41,485 bases of DNA from a bacterium (lineage in GTDB: Bacteria; Sumerlaeota; Sumerlaeia; MVZB01): NCBI GenBank assembly GCA_021372575.1, contig JAJFUE010000210.1, forward strand, positions 1 through 41,485, read 5' to 3'. Below the pieces are notes generated by a model. That model was not told where the DNA came from. It made no database searches and saw only the letters and a list, made by a program, of their open reading frames with translations. Below are positions 41,166-41,485 of this stretch, one piece after another (position 1 is the stretch's first letter; each line of letters starts with the position of its first letter). The position numbers were made by a program, and so were the translations under genes.

Positions 41166-41485
41166 ATGAGCCCAATCAATCGCCGCGCCCGTTTGATCTC
41201 GCTACTCGCGCCGGCGTCCCTGTTTCTCCTTGCGATCATCGTCTTCCTGCCCGCGATCAACGGCCAGTTCATCTGGGACGACCTCCACCAGATTCCCGAG
41301 AACCGCCTGTTGCGCGACGCCGGCGGCCTGTGGCGCATCTGGACAACCGTCACGAGCATCAGCAGCGAGGAGCATTACTGGCCATTGCTCTACACGACCC
41401 TCTGGCTCGAGTGGCACGCCTGGGGCGAAGCGACGACCGGCTACCACATCGTCAACCTGCTCCTGAACGCCGCGAAGTACACCGA
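41166..41485 (+). CDS. GT-C/TPR-type membrane glycosyltransferase (5' part only)
   Basis: The first 106 codons of an open frame that continues beyond the window. A first transmembrane helix ([20 protein letters not shown]) is followed by an extracytoplasmic loop with the GT-C acid pair ([17 protein letters not shown]) and [30 protein letters not shown]. This matches the N-terminus of TMTC-like and other dolichyl/polyprenyl-phosphate mannosyltransferase-type proteins, many of which carry C-terminal TPRs. The ATG at 41166 lies in frame with no stop. It is divergent from mnmG. Confidence 0.75.
   Translation, partial: MSPINRRARLISLLAPASLFLLAIIVFLPAINGQFIWDDLHQIPENRLLRDAGGLWRIWTTVTSISSEEHYWPLLYTTLWLEWHAWGEATTGYHIVNLLLNAAKYT

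Overview
The window is a 41.5-kb, GC-rich stretch of bacterial chromosome with about thirty genes, no rRNA, tRNA, CRISPR array or recognisable transposase. Core metabolic genes (argG, lysA, pyrD/pyrK, mnmG, a phosphoglycolate-phosphatase-like HAD gene) are intact and scattered among single genes and short operons on both strands. The style of the genome points to an uncultivated, environmental bacterium in or near the PVC/FCB/Sumerlaeota-like phyla: an ECF sigma factor fused to a large membrane-bound C-terminus, many unclassified secreted proteins, GT-C membrane glycosyltransferases, SGNH hydrolases, and several families of short dispersed intergenic repeats. This placement is an inference from style, not from a marker-gene tree.

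Layout. 0.1-2 kb: an ArsB/SLC13-type anion permease and a small ABM-type monooxygenase. 2-4.1 kb: a GAF-PAS-AAA+ sigma-54 activator. 4.5-6.6 kb: a DUF2092-like secreted protein followed by a secreted protein with 84-bp tandem repeats and a DUF6515-like C-terminus. 7-8.1 kb: a membrane-anchored SGNH hydrolase. 8.2-10.2 kb: a decayed GNAT acetyltransferase, a polytopic membrane protein and a higBA toxin-antitoxin pair. 10.3-12 kb: a GT-C glycosyltransferase. 12.4-13.5 kb: acylphosphatase plus a putative metallopeptidase. 13.8-14.9 kb: a secreted unknown. 15.1-17.3 kb: argG and a HAD phosphatase. 17.4-18.8 kb: a DUF4258/YgiT-type toxin-antitoxin pair and an unknown protein. 19-21.6 kb: pyrK (with a large extra N-terminal region) and pyrD. 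21.7-25 kb: a CheR-like methyltransferase and a hybrid histidine kinase. 25.1-26.6 kb: a radical SAM protein. 26.7-30 kb: a lipoprotein and the convergent sigma-factor fusion. 30.2-31.3 kb: a zinc alcohol dehydrogenase. 31.7-34.5 kb: a 922-aa secreted unknown. 34.8-36.6 kb: a 123-aa unknown and lysA. 36.6-41 kb: mnmG, a ClC transporter and a SAM methyltransferase as a tight operon. The window ends inside a second GT-C-type membrane protein.

The most unusual protein is the 922-aa sigma factor at 27270-30038: an ordinary ECF sigma factor, then about six membrane helices, then a soluble tail with alpha-helical repeats that look like those of the prenyltransferase/squalene-cyclase toroid fold. 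It may be a membrane-tethered sigma factor with a built-in sensor. Also notable are the PyrK with about 200 extra N-terminal residues, and a CheR/hybrid-kinase pair that lies away from any chemotaxis gene.

The non-coding DNA is unusually rich in repeats. At least six short repeat types recur here: a compound hexamer array (CGATTA)n(CGAGCA)n, a three-hairpin element, a 29-bp hairpin, a 30-bp non-palindromic element, and two nonamer-like tandem repeats. Several are stacked in one intergenic region (16480-16580). There is also a nested palindrome of about 80 bp just upstream of the 123-aa gene.
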